Assembly (NCBI RefSeq): GCF_964204645.1
Contig: NC_134027.1
Location: 725,501-789,500 of the forward strand
DNA from: Tubulanus polymorphus
Taxonomy: Eukaryota > Nemertea > Palaeonemertea > Tubulaniformes > Tubulanidae
Reading direction: 5' to 3'
Length of the DNA stretch: 64,000 nt
The notes below the pieces were generated by a model, which saw only the letters and a program-made list of their open reading frames with translations, was not told where the DNA came from and searched no databases. Shown here in pieces: positions 21,895 through 33,672 of the stretch (the first letter of the stretch is position 1; every line of letters starts with the position of its first letter). The position numbers and the translations under genes were made by a program.

Positions 21895-24890
21895 AGAATT
21901 GTTTATACAACTGTCAACATGGAGTTCATCTCACAAGCAAATTAGGTAATTATCTCATGATTTTGTATGAAATGCTAATTTTTACATTTTTGCATTTAAG
22001 TTTAAATGAGTTTAAAATCACGTTTCATTTGTTGTTTATTTTATCGTTTCAGTTTTCAATTTGCCGAGATTAGTCGTCAGAAAACTGTTACAATGGAAAC
22101 TAAGATAACAAAAACTTGATTCGGCAAAGATTGAAGAAATCTTGCGAAGAGATTGTTCATAGAACTGTCAACATGGAGTTCATCTCCCAAGTAAATTAGG
22201 TAATTATCTTATGAAATTGGATGAATTGCCGATTTTACATTTTTGCATTTCAAGTAGGTGTAATTGAATGTTTGTCAACCTAACTCTTATAAAACTGTGT
22301 TAACCGTTGAACAGGATTCTAGAACTGTGCAGAAAACCCGTTATCGCTGCTTTGCAGCTATATTTATCTTATGATTTTGTATGAAATGCTAATTTTTGCA
22401 TTTACGTTTAAATGAGTTTAAAATCACGTTTCATTTGTTGTTTATTTTGTCTTTTCAGTTTTCAATTTGCCGAGATCAGTGGTCAGAAAACTGTTACAAC
22501 GGAAACTAATGTATCAAAGACTTGATTTGGCAAAGATTGAAGAAATCCTGCGAAAAGATTATTCATGAATTGTTCATACAACTGTCAACATGGAGTTCAT
22601 CTCACAAGCAAATTAGGTAATTATCTCATGATTTTGTATGAAATGCTAATTTTTACATTTTTGCATTTAAGTTTAAATGAGTTTAAAATCACGTTTCATT
22701 TGTTTTTTATTTTGTCGTTTCAGTTTTCAATTTGCCGAGATTGGTCGTCAGAAAACTGTTACAATGGAAACTAAGATAACAAAAACTTGATTCGGCAAAG
22801 ATTGAAGAAATCTTGCGAAGAGATTGTTCATAGAACTGTCAACATGGAGTTCATCTCACAAGCAAATTAGGTAATTATCTTATGAAATTGGATGAATTGC
22901 CGATTTTACATTTTTGCATATCAAGTAGGTGTAATTGAATGTTTGTCAACCTAACTCTTATAAAACTGTGTTAACCGTTGAACAGGATTCTAGAACTGTG
23001 CAGAAAACCCGTTATCGCTGCTTTGCAGCTATATTTATCTTATGATTTTGTATGAAATGCTAATTTTTGCATTTACGTTTAAATGAGTTTAAAATCATGT
23101 TTCATTTGTTGTTTATTTTGTCTTTTCAGTTTTCAATTTGCCGAGATCAGTCGTCAGAAAACTGTTACAACGGAAACTAAGATATCAAAGACTTGATTTG
23201 GCAAAGATTGAAGAAATCCTGCGAAAAGATTATTCATGAATTGTTCATACAACTGTCAACATGGAGTTCATCTCACAAGCAAATTAGGTAATTATCTCAT
23301 GATTTTGTATGAAATGCTAATTTTTACATTTTTACATTTAAGTTTAAATGAGTTTAAAATCATGTTTCATTTGTTGTTTATTTTGTCTTTTCAGTTTTCA
23401 ATTTGCCGAGATTAGTCGTCAGAAAACTGTTACAACAGAAACTAAGATATCAAAGACTTGATTTGGCAAAGATTGAAGAAATCCTGCGAAAAGATTATTC
23501 ATGAATTGTTCATACAACTGTCAACATGGAGTTCATCTCACAAGCAAATTAGGTAATTATCTCATGATTTTGTATGAAATGCTAATTTTTACATTTTTGC
23601 ATTTAAGTTTAAATGAGTTTAAAATCACGTTTCATTTGTTTTTTATTTTGTCGTTTCAGTTTTCAATTTGCCGAGATTGGTCGTCAGAAAACTGTTACAA
23701 TGGAAACTAAGATAACAAAAACTTGATTCGGCAAAGATTGAAGAAATCTTGCGAAGAGATTGTTCATAGAACTGTCAACATGGAGTTCATCTCACAAGCA
23801 AATTAGGTAATTATCTTATGAAATTGGATGAATTGCCGATTTTACATTTTTGCATATCAAGTAGGTGTAATTGAATGTTTGTCAACCTAACTCTTATAAA
23901 ACTGTGTTAACCGTTGAACAGGATTCTAGAACTGTGCAGAAAACCCGTTATCGCTGCTTTGCAGCTATATTTATCTTATGATTTTGTATGAAATGCTAAT
24001 TTTTGCATTTACGTTTAAATGAGTTTAAAATCATGTTTCATTTGTTGTTTATTTTGTCTTTTCAGTTTTCAATTTGCCGAGATCAGTCGTCAGAAAACTG
24101 TTACAACGGAAACTAAGATATCAAAGACTTGATTTGGCAAAGATTGAAGAAATCCTGCGAAAAGATTATTCATGAATTGTTCATACAACTGTCAACATGG
24201 AGTTCATCTCACAAGCAAATTAGGTAATTATCTCATGATTTTGTATGAAATGCTAATTTTTACATTTTTACATTTAAGTTTAAATGAGTTTAAAATCATG
24301 TTTCATTTGTTGTTTATTTTGTCTTTTCAGTTTTCAATTTGCCGAGATTAGTCGTCAGAAAACTGTTACAACAGAAACTAAGATATCAAAGACTTGATTT
24401 GGCAAAGATTGAAGAAATCCTGCGAAAAGATTATTCATGAATTGTTCATACAACTGTCAACATGGAGTTCATCTCACAAGCAAATTAGGTAATTATCTTA
24501 TGATTTTGTATGAAATGCTAATTTTTACATTTTTACATTTAAGTTTAAATGAGTTTAAAATCACATTTCATTTGTTGTTTATTTTGTCTTTCCAGTTTTC
24601 AATTTGCCGAGATTAGTCGTCAGAAAACTGTTACAACAGAAACTAAGATATCAAAGACTTGATTTCGGCAAAGATTGAAGAAATCCTGCGAAGAGATTAT
24701 TCATGAATCATACAACTGTCAACATGGAGTTCATCTCACAAGCAAATTAGGTAATTATCTTATGATTTTGTATGAAATGCTAAATTTTACTCGTTATTTT
24801 TTTACTAATAAGTTGACTTTGAAATCTTTATTTATTTCTTGTTTATTTTGTCTTTTCAGTTTTGAATTTGCCAAGATTCACATGTAGCAG
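21895..24890 (+). repeat. Higher-order tandem array (256 + 413 + 267 = 936 bp) of exon/intron-like units
   Basis: About ten related units. Each carries CAACATGGAGTTCATCTCAC...AAATTAG|GTAATTATC, a T-rich stretch, TTTTGTCTTTTCAG|TTTTCAATTTGCC, and a GTCAGAAAACTGTTACAA block. Three subtypes (about 256, 413 and 267 bp; the 413-bp type has an extra segment of about 155 bp) occur in order. Segment 22565-22774 recurs identically at 23501-23710, giving a 936-bp higher-order repeat. Donor- and acceptor-like strings are kept in nearly every unit. Exon-like blocks have stops in all frames, so any transcript would be non-coding. Confidence 0.85.
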
Positions 24891-24899
24891 ATATAATGG

Positions 24900-26265
24900 A
24901 ATTAAGTATTGAGAACCGCAACTTAACAATAAACCGGATCAACTTAATATAGTGCTGAGGACCAAAAATAAACAATAAACCCAACCAGTGTAATTCAGTG
25001 TCGAGAACCGCAGTTAAATGATGAACCCGACCAGTGTAATTCAGTGTCGAGAACCACAATTAAACGATGAACCTGACCAGTGTAATTCAGTGTCGAGAAC
25101 CACAATTAAACGATAAACCCGACCAGTGTAATTCAGTGTCGAGAACCACAATTAAACGATGAACCTGACCAGTGTAATTCAGTGTCGAGAACTGCAATTA
25201 AATGATGAACCGGACCAGTGTAATTCAGTGTCGAGAACCACAATTAAACGATGAACCTGACCAGTGTAATTCAGTGTCGAGAACTGCAATTAAATGATGA
25301 ACCGGACCAGTATAATTCAGTGTCGAGAACCACAATTAAACGATGAACCTGACCAGTGTAATTCAGTGTCGAGAACCACAATTAAACGATGAACCGGACC
25401 AGTGTAATTCAGTGTCGAGAACCACAATTAAACGATGAACCTGACCAGTGTAATTCAGTGTCGAGAACTGCAATTAAATGATGAACCGGACCAGTATAAT
25501 TCAGTGTCGAGAACCACAATTAAACGATGAACCTGACCAGTGTAATTCAGTGTCGAGAACTGCAATTAAATGATGAACCGGACCAGTATAATTCAGTGTC
25601 GAGAACCACAATTAAACGATGAACCGGACCAGTATAATTCAGTGTCGAGAACCACAATTAAACGATGAACCTGACCAGTGTAATTCAGTGTCGAGGACCG
25701 CAATTAAACGATGAACCCGACCAGTGTAATTCAGTGTCGAGAACCGCAATTAAACAATGAACCCGACCAGTGTAATTCAGTGTCGAGAACCGCAATTAAA
25801 GGATGAACCGGACCAGTGTAATTCAGTGTCGAGACCAACAATTAAACGATAAACCCGACCAGTGTAATTCAGTGTCGAGGACCACAATTAAACGATGAAC
25901 CGGACCAGTGTAATTCAGTGCTGAGAACCACAATTAAACGATGAACCCGACCAGTGTAATTCAGTGTCGAGGACCACAATTAAACGATGAACCGGACCAG
26001 TGTAATTCAGTGCTGAGAACCACAATTAAACGATGAACCCGACCAGTGTAATTCAGTGTCCAGAGCCGCAGTTAAACAATGAACCGGACCAGTGTAATTC
26101 AGTGTCGAGAACCGCGATTAAACGATGAACCGGACCAGTGTAATTCAGTGTCCAGAGCCGCAGTTAAACAATGAACCAGACCAGTGTAATTCAGTGTCGA
26201 GAACCGCGATTAAACGATGAACCGGACCAGTGTAATTCAGTTTCGTAATAACCGCAATTAAACGA
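24900..26265. repeat. 46-bp minisatellite, about 29 units
   Basis: Units GACCAGTGTAATTCAGTGTC + GAGAACC(A/G)CAATTAAACGATGAACC(T/G/C). The last base and the CACA/TGCA/CGCA variants alternate in patterned blocks. It begins directly after the 936-bp array and its first units are the most diverged. Confidence 0.95.
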
Positions 26266-26439
26266 TTATCTGGAGTTGTAATAGTGTTGTGTATTTGCGT
26301 AGTGGATCAAGTGGAAGGATTTTAAGTGTATTTGGTGACTTTAATTCGTTCGCATCCAACAGAATCAACAAAGACATTACAAAAAACGACAAAAAATGAT
26401 TGAATGTAAATGCATTGAATTTAGGTTTGTTGATCAAGA

Positions 26440-27415
26440 TAATCACTGATCAAGATTGACAGTTATAATCCATAATTGTTGAACTTGATCAGAGATTTTC
26501 AAGATCGATTTTAAGGTGATTCAGAAGTTTAAATCTGATGTTTTAATCTCTGGGACTCAGATATTAAATCAATAGATTTTTACTGCTGAATGATCTTCAT
26601 GTACAGATGAGCTACAATTGTTCCTAGTGTGTTCTGTTAAGACTGATTAAAGGGTGGAAAAACTTGACTCAAATTCAAATTGAGTCAAGTTTTTCTAAGA
26701 TAATCTCTGATCAAGATCAGCAGTTACCGGTATAATCCATAATTGTTGAACTTGATTGGTGATTTTCAAGATCTGTTTTAAGGTGATTCACAAGTTTAAA
26801 TCTGATGTTTGAATCTCTGGGTTCCAGATATTAAATCAATAGATTTTTACTGCTGAATGACCTTCGTGTTCAGATAAGCTACAATTGTTCCTAGTGTGTT
26901 CTGTTAAGAAAGGGTGGAAAAACTTGACCCAAATTCAAATTGAGTCGATAATCTCTGATCAAGATCGGCAGTTATAATCCATAATTGTTGAACTTGATTG
27001 GAGATTTTCGAGAACTGTTTTTAAGGTGATTCAGAAGTGTGAATCTGATGTTTTAATCTCTGGGTTTCAGAGATTAAATAAATAGGTTTTTACTTCTGAA
27101 TCACTTCGGGTTTAGGTAAGTTAAAGTGGTTCCTATTGTAATCTGTTAAACTGATTAAAGGGTGGAAAAACTTGATTCAAATTAATAATCTGAATCAAGT
27201 TTTCCAATGATAATCCGCGATCAAGTTCAGCAGTTATAATTCATAACTGTTGAACTCAATTCACAATTAAATGAACTGTTTTAAGGTGATTCAGAAGTAT
27301 AAATCTGATGTTTTAATCTTTGGGTTTCAGAGATTAAATCAATAGGCTTTACTTCTGGATCACTGTTGGGTTTTGATAAGTTGTAAGTTGTTCCTATTGT
27401 TTAATGAATTAGTAG
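26440..27415. repeat. Four tandem copies of an about 255-bp unit
   Basis: Copies start near 26447, 26695, 26945 and 27205, each with GATCAAGAT..CAGTTATAATCCATAATTGTTGAACTTGAT, TTAAGGTGATTCAGAAGT, ATCTGATGTTTTAATCTCTGGG and AAGGGTGGAAAAACTTGA. Inside each, AAAAACTTGA.TCAAATT and AATTTGA.TCAAGTTTTTC form a hairpin. Divergence is higher than in neighbouring arrays, so it is older. Confidence 0.8.
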
Positions 27416-27419
27416 AAAT

Positions 27420-29370
27420 TCTATTTTTAGGTGACAGGTCAAATAGATTAGAGCAATAATTTATGCAGAGGTTGAATTAATTTAATGTTTAATATACCAA
27501 AGAATGGTTTATTGTGAAGATTTAATTAAAATCTTAAATAAAGAGTTGTTCAATTTCATAAATGTTTTGTTTTCGATGAAGTTTTTTCATTTTCTGGATT
27601 TGAGGAATTTGACTTTAAACACATCAGTGGATTCAGCACAGTTCTGTGGACACAGTTTTGGGACCGAGACCTGGAGACACAGCTCAAGACCCAGTTACAA
27701 GTTCAACTGGACTCCATCCCAAAAAACCCTGGGCCCTTCAAACCTTTAAGTAAGATGCTCACTTACAGATTCATAAAATTGACCCTTATTATCTTGTCAT
27801 CTGCAGCACCATCTCAGAGGCTTAAACCAAGAATTTCTTGTAATGTTCAACAAATGTGAATTACATTAAGTAATTTTTGAGATCGACTTACACCTGAGTT
27901 TTTTCTAAATCACAGTCTACTTATTTCATAGTCATCCACGATTTCATAGCTCTCTAACTATTCAACCCTTTCCCTGATGGGCCCTGGCCCCAATTGCTGA
28001 ACCCAGTTCTCCAAGTCTAATTTCTGGGTTTAGTGGTTTATCAGGAAATTAATGGATTAATTAGAAATATATCTAACAGTCATAATAAAGTTTAAAATTA
28101 ATCATTTGACATATCGTAATTGATTTTGTTCGCCACAACGCCTTTCTCAGCAGGATTATAGCATTTTACTTTCTATGGGTTTTTTAAAGGTAAGTTTTCA
28201 AAGGACAGAATGTCCGAATATACGTCCGGATCCGCCTTTATATGCCTCATTCCGATTCTGCTCATTTGCATATATTTTCAGCAAGTGGAAATCCCCGAAT
28301 TCCAAGATGGCGGCGACCATGATATATCAAATAACAACTATTTTGGGCCAAATCAACGCTTTCTCAAGCTCAATATGAGTTTTCCCGAGTGCAAATGTAA
28401 CTTAAAGAGAAAATAATCCTGTTGGTTAGTTATATTTTTGATAATTGAATTTATTTGCAAAGTTAAAGTGAAGTTCCAATGACAGATAGAAACGTTGAAA
28501 GACTGGGGTAGATTGAAACATGCCCTAGCCACTGGCCACTATCATATGAACAGTCCTAAACGTTTTGATCCAACTGCACCAGTTGAGGTCACCAACTGTA
28601 TGGCCCTTATTTAACAATAATGCGTACATATAAGCACAAGGGCCCCCAAACTGCAGTTGCTCTGTTGGTTTTAAATCTGTATATAGTCTTAGTCATTTTT
28701 GATCTTATCATCTGTTCTCCACCTTTTTGAGTGTGAGAGTTTTATGAACTGTTGTGAAGATTGAGGAAATCGATAGAAAGAGATGAAAATTGTTTAAGTT
28801 GTTATCATGAAAATGACTGAGCTTACTATGTACAGTATATACGACCCAGAGGGACATGGCTTATTATGAGAAACATTGAGGTTTTCATGAAAGTTCATGA
28901 ATTTTGCATGAAAGTACAATGTTGGAAAATATATCCCCTGTCACACTCCCTGATTCTTTATCATTGCCCTCATTTCTCTGAAAGGCCCTTCAACTGAATC
29001 AGTCTCCGGTCGAAAAGGTTCCTCTTATAAGTTCAATTGTCTATAACTGATGATGTGATGTGAAGAGTCTACAATTGAACAAATACCGCATTGAAATCAA
29101 ATCTTCTCTATTTCAGGCATTACTTCTGGCATAAAACACTATTCAAGCAATGTAGGAGCATTTATAGGCGCAGCAGGAAGGAGGAGTTCAGGAGCAGCAT
29201 CATATAGGAGTTGCACAGGAGCAGCATCATAGGAGTAGTGCAGGAGCAGTGAGAGCTTCATAGGAGCAGCAAGACCAGCATCATAGATAGGAACAGTAGC
29301 TGAAGGAATGAAACAAGATAAGTAGCATTTGAAATATAGAAAATAGAAAAGCTGTAAAATGTTTTCTATT
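27420..29370. other. Unassigned AT-rich stretch with isolated splice-like signals
   Basis: No supported protein gene. A donor/acceptor pair (AAAG|GTAAGTTTTC at 28190; ATATTTTCAG near 28282) could define a 92-bp intron upstream of a CCAAGATGGCGGC segment, and an acceptor TCTCTATTTCAG sits near 29116 before an AGGAGCAGCATCATA-rich segment (29150-29300). These may belong to the same transcript as the exon ladder at 32.6-36.6 kb, which is inference. Confidence 0.3.
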
Positions 29371-29966
29371 GTAAAAATATTTTCAAATTCAGTCTGATTT
29401 GTGCCAGATTGTAACTGTAGAAGTTTCACTCATTGTTTCAGTCTAATTGAGATGTGGCTGGTGTACATGTATCACTGACTGTGTAACACTGCAGTCATTT
29501 CTTCAATTATTTCTCCTCAGTTGGAAGAATGTTTGTTCTCTTATCTTCATTAGCGATAAGAATCAATCCCATCCGTCTAACAACAGCATCGTAACATTTC
29601 CACTTATCTAATCCTAGAGGGAATGAGTAGTATGAGGTTTGGGTATGGAGTGGGGCAGGGTAAGGTGTAGTTGACAGTTAGGGTAGGATAGGGTAATGTG
29701 ATGAGGTAAGGTCGGTTTGATGATGCAGGGTTATTTGATGTGGTTGGATTCGATGATGAGTTTGATATGGAACTGGTCGAGGTGGGTGTTTGTGGTAGTG
29801 TACGGTGTGTATGTTCGGAGGGTGTATGATAACTGATTGAAAGGTTGCTGTTAGAGGTCAGTGCAGTAGTGATGCTGGTATAGTTTGTGTAAGGTAGGCG
29901 TCGGTGTACCGGGTTAAGTATAGGGTAAGGCATGGTCAGAGTAATGTTACCGTAGAGGAAAAGTTA
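29371..29966 (+). repeat. Left arm of a 595-bp inverted repeat
   Basis: The whole arm matches the reverse complement of 31892-32485 at roughly 75-80 per cent by eye. Anchor strings include AACTGTAGAAGTTTCACTCA, TCAATCCCATCCGTCTAAC, GGGAATGAGTAGTATG, GATGATGCAGGGTT and GGTCGAGGTGGGTGT. Near 29725-29825 a plus-strand frame reads FDDAGLFDVVGFDDEF...VEVGVCGSVRC and then stops. Confidence 0.85.
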
Positions 29967-29992
29967 TGTGGGGAAGGGTGTTTTTGTTTTCA

Positions 29993-30215
29993 GCCCACTT
30001 GAGACTTAAGTCTCAGCGGGCCGTTGCATTTTCTTTTCATCCGTTGTCCGTTTGTGCATCCGCAGACGGAATACAGTTATTTTTGGAGGTTTTTAAGTTT
30101 TCCAACGCCACTGCATATGTTCTCCAGGGGGTGTTGAGTATAGAATTTTCAGATTGTCAGGAATTTCACCAAGTGTGCATGGTGTCCCTGGACTCCCCAA
30201 TTTTGAAATTAGGGT
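29993..30215. mobile_element. Possible dispersed element beginning with a perfect palindrome
   Basis: GCCCACTTGAGACTTAAGTC then TCAGCGGGC: the centre GAGACTTAAGTCTC is a perfect 14-bp palindrome inside weaker flanking pairing. A CATCCGTTGTCCGTTTGTGC string follows. This resembles ends of dispersed repeats known from marine invertebrates, from memory only. It directly abuts the left arm of the large inverted repeat. Confidence 0.3.
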
Positions 30216-31891
30216 GAATTCTGTAGAATTCTAATGATTGGTTAAATGGGCATCACTCTTTATTGGAATTCTGTGCTTAAAATATTGAATATGAAAGTAA
30301 GAACAGACGTCGTAGCTGTCACTGTGGACAGTGAATCTATTTCTGATTTGTGTGGATGTGATGGCGCAGGTGGTGGCCATAACTTCGAGGTCACCTCTTA
30401 ATCATTACATGTCCTTAGATGGATAGGACACAAGGGTAAATGAAAACATTCTTTAGGTTACTGCCAGGTTTTAGGGTATCGTACCAAGCCTTACCTTCCC
30501 GACCTCCTTCCCGCGCTAGCTATTCCAAAATCTCTATATGAGATACATCGATAACGATGTTACTGAAGATTGAATTTATCGATTCATTTTGGAATTGAAA
30601 CTTGTTTCATGGAACAAATGGTGCTGCAAATAAACAATATCATCAAACAATGATTCTGATTGACTATAGTGAACTGCTGCCCTACTACTGGTTTTAAAAG
30701 CACTGATTGAGATAGATTCAAACCCAGTTAAATTACTTATTTCCGAACACTTACTGCCGGTTGGTACTGGTACATAGCCAGGAGAGACAGCCATAAGAAA
30801 AAGAAAGAAAATGAAGAACATGAAGAGTGGGGGGTTTAGTCCACTGTCTGCCTAGCGGTTAGGCAGTGGTCTATTACTACCTCGACTCAAAAAAAAGGTG
30901 AGCTTAAAGCCACCAAGCACAAAAGTGGGGTCCGAAGGGTAGTCCTCTGCTGGCTTAGAGGGCAGGCATTGGTCTATTCTTACCTCACATGCTTAAAAAT
31001 GTTCACAAAAATGGCTATTAAGAGAGAGAGAGTGAGAGAGAGGAGGTGGTAAGTTTCCTTTACTTGACTGGGTGTAAAGTGATCAATAATGGAAATCATT
31101 TACGGTAAACCTTGAGTTTACTAACAATGTATTTTGGGTTCAGAGTCTATTTCCCAACAGTTTGCTGTTCACAAGCTGGTAGTAGGGTAAAAACTACCGG
31201 TATTCAGAGATTTGTGAATCAGAAGTTTTGCCATCATTTGCTTCATGAATCATTCACTTGTTAAAATGAATGATGTGACACACATGTAAAATACTGTTAC
31301 TGATTTATCATTTTTGATGGTGTCTTGATATTCAATATCTTGCAGGTATCGTCTCCTAGTATTTCACATAGAATTGAGGAGTAGTTTGAGTGAGTGGGAG
31401 GCATGGAGAGATTGGGCTCAAGATATCTCACTCGTTTGTTTACGTTTAGTTTGGGATCATCTTATTCAGCTTCAGTGTATAATACATCCTCGACTACTTT
31501 TCAACCAGTAGTTCATCGTAGGTTTTTGACATCACATCCATAGCTCCTTCCACTACTCGTGAATTTACAATTCATTCCTATCCGATGATGCTATTTATGA
31601 TGGAATGTGTTAAAGTAGATGTCTATGTGTTTTCATCTTTTGGTAAATCGTGAAAAATTCTGGCTTATTTGAATCGAAAGCCATTGATTATTATCTTGTG
31701 CGGTAATGATGGAAAAATTCAAAATGCGAATAGCTGTGTGGAATAAGAGAATGTCTTGAAAGGATTTGAGACATTGAGATGTGTAAAGAGAGACTGATTA
31801 CACCTGTACTGTCCTAGCCCCTCCCCAGGCAGTCACCACCTCGCCCCAACCAATTTTACCAAATCACCCTCACAACGACATCAAAATCCCT

Positions 31892-32485
31892 TTCACTTTT
31901 CCTCTACCATTATTTTTACCATGCCGGCTACCTTATCCCTAACCCTGCAAACCACACTCTACTCTACACAAACCATACCAACATCACAACTGTACCGTCC
32001 TCCAGCACCAACCTTTCTTCATTGTCAGACACCTCTCTAACTATACATCGTACACTACCACGTACACCCACCTCGACCGGTTCTATAACAAGCTGATCAT
32101 CTAATCCAGCCATATCAAACAACCCTGCATCATCCAACCTGACCTTACCTTACCACAATACCCTATCCTCCCCTAACATGTCAATCACACCATTCCCTTT
32201 TCCATTCCATTCCCAAGCGCCATACTACTCATTCCCTCTATGATTGAATAAGATAGAAATGTTACAATGTTGTAGTTAGACGGATGGGATTGATTTTCTT
32301 TGCTAATGAAGATGAGAGATCAAACATTCTTCTAACTGAGGAGGAATAAGTGAACAAACTGCAGCGGTGTTACACACTCAATGTTACATGTACATCAGTT
32401 ATATCTCAATTAGACTGAAACAATGAGTGAAACTTCTACAGTTACAATCTGACACAAATCAGACTGTGTCAGAAAACATTTTTAC
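31892..32485 (-). repeat. Right arm of the 595-bp inverted repeat, with a minus-strand coding remnant
   Basis: Reverse complement of 29371-29966; arm lengths are within 2 bp, so the ends are well defined. On the minus strand at about 32135-31965 a frame of about 57 codons stays open (starts LDDAGLFDMAGLDDQLVIEP, contains GSVRCIVREVSDNEE and LEDGTVVMLVWFV). The matching left-arm frame keeps the same residues in its first half but has two stops. This suggests a decayed gene or transposon ORF present twice. Confidence 0.8.
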
Positions 32486-32726
32486 ATTAGCCCCACGTGC
32501 TGAGTGGATGATAGACATCATGAGACTCATCAAATTTTGAGAAATTAGTTTAATTGAAAAATTAATTTAAGCAATGTCTGTTTTTGCATTTCAGAGGTTG
32601 ATGTTACCTGAACATGCAGTTCTGAGCTGACTCCAGATCAGGTGAGCATGTATGCAGTGAAATTGGATAAAATCATAAGATTTTCCAAGAGCTCTTATTA
32701 GTGGAATTTTATCTCTAATAGCGCTT

Positions 32727-33237
32727 GATCCAAGTGCTGCCCAGTGAGACACTGTCTGGTGAACCAACATCCAAGTGCTGCAGAATCTACCCCCAGTGAG
32801 ACACTGTCTGGTGAACTCAACATCCAAGTGCTGCAGAATCTACCCCCAGTGAGACACTGTCTGGTGAACTCAACATCCAAGTGCTGCAGAATCTACCTCC
32901 AGTGAGACACTGTCTGGTGAACTCAACATCCAAGTACTGCAGAATCTACCCCCAGTCAGACACTGTCTGGTGAACTCAACATCCAAGTGCTGCAGAATCT
33001 ACCCCCAGTGAGACACTGTCTGGTGAACTCAACATCCAAGTGCTGCAGAATCTACCTCCAGTGAGACACTGTCTGGTGAACTCAACATCCAAGTGCTGCA
33101 GAATCTACCTCCAGTGAGACACTGTCTGGTGAACTCAACATCCAAGTGCTACAGAATCTACCCCCAGTGGGACACTGTCTGGTGAACTCAACATCCAAGT
33201 GCTGCAGAATCTACCCCCAGTGAGACACTCTCCACAC
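32727..33237. repeat. 53-bp minisatellite, about nine units
   Basis: Units TCCAAGTGCTGCAGAATCTA + CCCCCAGTGAGACACTGTCT + GGTGAACTCAACA. It lies within the second exon-like block of the putative spliced transcript and ends 10 bp before that block's donor. Confidence 0.95.
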
Positions 33238-33526
33238 GCTACAGAAGGTGAGTAATGAATAGACAAATTTCTAATTTGAATTTTTTTCAGAGGTTTGAAT
33301 TCTCTTAGATTTTTTAAACCTAAAATTCTAAGATATTCTGTAAAGACAACAATTTGACCAGTTGTCCAATGTTTGTTATTCTCATTTCAGTGTCCATCAA
33401 TATTAAGCTGAACTGATGCAGAATGAACTTATAGATAATGAACTGAATTGCTGGAGTCAGCTACTACTGGTCTGTGGTATGTGTTTGGAGCCAGAAATTT
33501 AACAATGACTGTAATATAATCTCAGA

Positions 33527-33672
33527 GCTGCCAACTGTTACTGATTTTCAGTATTTGTAACGATTTTGTTACGAGAAATACTGATTTAGTTAATTCACAT
33601 TTTGATGAAATGTTACTGAAAAAAGCTCAATTTGTTGGTTATAACACTTTTCAGGGGTTGGCAGCCCTGTAA
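33527..33672. mobile_element. MITE-like element with AGAGCTGCCAACTG termini
   Basis: AGAGCTGCCAACTGTTACTG at the left is mirrored by AGGGGTTGGCAGCCCT at the right. A second inverted pair (ACTGATTTTCAGTAT... / GAGAAATACTG) lies inside. A partial copy (AGAGCTGCCAACTATTACTG) is at about 37032-37073. The element sits in an intron of the putative non-coding transcript. Confidence 0.5.
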
